Shown here one piece after another: positions 62,610 through 64,000 of a DNA stretch of 64,000 nt (its first letter is position 1; each line of letters starts with the position of its first letter). The DNA lies in the NCBI RefSeq assembly GCF_013283875.1, contig NZ_CP054139.1, positions 868,001 to 932,000 of the forward strand, given 5' to 3'. The notes below the pieces were generated by a model that saw nothing but the letters and a program-made list of their open reading frames with translations, was not told the origin of the DNA and did not search any database. A program made the translations under genes and the position numbers. This stretch comes from Mucilaginibacter mali (lineage in GTDB: Bacteria > Bacteroidota > Bacteroidia > Sphingobacteriales > Sphingobacteriaceae).

Positions 62610-63225
62610 AAAGCTTAGCCAGGTCGGCATCGTCTTTTAGGTTTGGATTTTCCTTTTTTAGATAGGCCTCAATTTGAGTTTGCTTATCAGCAAGGGCAGT
62701 GGTCACTGCTTTTTTATCCCTTTTAAACGGAGTTGTTTTGTTATCCTTCAGTATAAAATATTTATCGGCAGATATGAAGGTTTTAGTGGGCGCCGCGCCC
62801 ACGTAAGTTGGGTTTTGCTGTATCTCTTTAACAGGCTGTTTCAGCAGGTTGATACGGCCATTGGTAAGTACCTGGTAAAATGCGCCATTATTCGAAATAA
62901 ACTGCTGATCGGCGCCATTATTATTTATGGTAAACTCGGCAATAGGGTCAACAAATTCTAAAACGGAATCGTCCTTACCCTTAAAATAAGGCTTGCCTTC
63001 CTTTCCGTTAAACTTCAGGTAAACGTTTTTATAAACAGATCCGTTGCTCATTTTAACGGTGCCGCTCATCCAGTCATCGTATAAATATGGCGAACCCTCA
63101 ACGCCATCATAATTTCTAACATTAAATGGCCGGCCGGTAACATCGGTATATACGGTTACCTGTGCCTTGCAATCAAACGCCAGGAACAATAGCACCAGGA
63201 CTGTGGCTTTTAAAAGGTTTTTCAT
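62587..63225 (-). CDS. Secreted hypothetical protein (tandem paralogue A)
   Basis: From ATG 63225 (MKNLLKATVLVLLFLAFDCK) there are 212 residues, with a signal peptide ending near FDCKAQ. The mature part shows SPYLYDDWMSGTVKMSNGSVY, YFKGKDDSVLEFVDPIAEFTI, FYQVLTNGRINLLKQPVKEI, TFISADKYFILKDN and KDDADLAKLFIYYNSL. I do not recognise the family, but it is strand-rich and about half identical to the gene at 63293. It overlaps the end of bioD. An in-frame TTG three codons upstream is less likely as a start. Confidence 0.78.
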   Translation of the reverse strand: MKNLLKATVLVLLFLAFDCKAQVTVYTDVTGRPFNVRNYDGVEGSPYLYDDWMSGTVKMSNGSVYKNVYLKFNGKEGKPYFKGKDDSVLEFVDPIAEFTINNNGADQQFISNNGAFYQVLTNGRINLLKQPVKEIQQNPTYVGAAPTKTFISADKYFILKDNKTTPFKRDKKAVTTALADKQTQIEAYLKKENPNLKDDADLAKLFIYYNSL

Positions 63226-63292
63226 GTCGTTCAAATTGTGGTTATATCAACAACGCTGAAAGATAGGTATTTAATTGCCACTGCCGGTTAAT

Positions 63293-63919
63293 TTAAAGCG
63301 AATTATAATAGATGAATAGCTTGGCCAGGTCGGCATCGTTTTTAAAGTTAAGGCTTTCTTTTTTCATATAGGCCTCAACTTCGGCTTGTTTGCCAGCCAA
63401 TGCGGCAAGTATGGCTTTCTTGTCTTTTTTTACTGCGGTCAATTTACCGTTGCTCATCACAAAGTATTTGTCGGCTGCTATAAAAGTTTTACTGGCTACT
63501 GCCGATCCGTAGGTTTTGGTTTCCTGTATCTCTTTAACCGGCTGTTTTAATAATTTGGTGCTGCCATCAGCCAGTACCTGGTAAAATGTACCGGCTTCAG
63601 CAATAAAGTGCATGCCGTTAAGTGTAAATTCGGTAACAGGGTCAACAAATTCAAGCACTTCATCGTTTTTGCCTTTAAAATAAAGCTTGCCCTCTTGTTC
63701 GTTAAGCTTAAGGCTGATGTTTGTATAAACCGATCCGTAGTTCATTTTAACTGTTCCGGGCATCCACGCATCGTATAAATAAGGCGAACCCTCAATGTCG
63801 TCGTAGGCTTTAGTCCGGTAAGGCCGGCCATTAATGTCGGTTACCATATTTCCCTGTGCCTTGCAATCGACAGCAAAAAACAGTAGCAGCATGGCTGTGG
63901 CTTTTAAAAGGTTTTTCAT
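63293..63919 (-). CDS. Secreted hypothetical protein (tandem paralogue B)
   Basis: From ATG 63919 (MKNLLKATAMLLLFFAVDCK) there are 208 residues. It shares every segment of paralogue A in order: SPYLYDAWMPGTVKMNYGSVY, YFKGKNDEVLEFVDPVTEFTL, FYQVLADGSTKLLKQPVKEI, TFIAADKYFVMSNG and KNDADLAKLFIYYNSL. The pair therefore arose by tandem duplication. Differences are spread evenly, suggesting both are functional. Role unknown. It lies 67 bp upstream of paralogue A on the same strand. Confidence 0.78.
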   Translation of the reverse strand: MKNLLKATAMLLLFFAVDCKAQGNMVTDINGRPYRTKAYDDIEGSPYLYDAWMPGTVKMNYGSVYTNISLKLNEQEGKLYFKGKNDEVLEFVDPVTEFTLNGMHFIAEAGTFYQVLADGSTKLLKQPVKEIQETKTYGSAVASKTFIAADKYFVMSNGKLTAVKKDKKAILAALAGKQAEVEAYMKKESLNFKNDADLAKLFIYYNSL

Positions 63920-63940
63920 GTTTTTAAATGATGACAATAA

Positions 63941-63981
63941 ATAAAAAAAGAGTACTGAAATATATCTATTCCAGTACTCCT
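63941..63981 (-). terminator. Terminator of an off-window minus-strand gene
   Basis: On the minus strand, GGAGTACTG, a 14-nt loop and CAGTACTC are followed by TTTTTTTAT. It ends a transcript entering from beyond the right edge. Confidence 0.7.
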
Positions 63982-64000
63982 ATACAATTAACGATTAACT

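Overview
The window reads as chromosomal DNA of a Bacteroidota bacterium, most likely a Sphingobacteriaceae member of the Mucilaginibacter/Pedobacter type. This placement is inferred from gene content: a SusC/SusD pair, many CarboxypepD_reg-TonB outer-membrane proteins, BlaI/BlaR1-type M56 regulation, DUF4097 proteins, several promoters of the TTG-N17-20-TAnnTTTG type, frequent TTG starts and very few Shine-Dalgarno sites. I see no rRNA, transposase, phage block or CRISPR array. One tRNA gene and one SAM-I riboswitch are visible.

Layout: 1-6600 carries, mostly on the minus strand, a truncated secreted alpha/beta hydrolase, a BlaR1/BlaI pair with twin operators, and an ArsR-AlkD-VOC-SRPBCC stress operon, also with twin operators. 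7308-20251 (plus) is a glycan-utilisation block: SusC, SusD, a beta-helix protein with a PDZ end, an MG2/TonB-plug protein and a GH3 enzyme. 20300-30835 (minus) holds an SDR, an AraC regulator, an S9 peptidase with an RGG insertion, a TonB-type receptor, two DUF4097 proteins, a zinc-finger/HEAT anti-sigma factor and its ECF sigma factor. 31308-34391 (plus) contains a small XRE protein, a lipoprotein, and then a sulfur-related module: SAM-I riboswitch, 1-Cys peroxiredoxin, a tRNA-Cys with A at position 33, and a redoxin-fold protein with no cysteine and no methionine beyond the initiator.

35384-38004 is a uronate/pectin catabolic group (kduI, SDR, DUF4350-like). 38243-43082 (minus) has a MocA-like/XdhC pair and an APC permease/small membrane protein/Cys-Met PLP enzyme operon. 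45371-47823 encodes an ECF sigma factor translationally coupled to a protein with a cytoplasmic N-terminus, one inner-membrane helix, a long periplasmic linker and an outer-membrane barrel, which is the layout of dual membrane-spanning anti-sigma factors. The rest holds a GH43-like enzyme, signal peptidase I, a class A PBP, a metalloprotease-propeller-barrel fusion, a fasciclin protein, a divergent GIY-YIG/XRE-S24 pair, two Spy-like paralogues, bioF-bioD and two tandem paralogous secreted proteins.

Nearly every intergenic gap over 80 bp is filled by one of at least eight families of dispersed imperfect palindromes, several present in two to nine copies. The strongest novelty candidates are the sulfur-sparing redoxin module (32197-34391), the sigma/dual-membrane anti-sigma pair (45316-47823), the A33 tRNA-Cys and the recurring ~88-nt structured element at 21248, 31057 and 58326.
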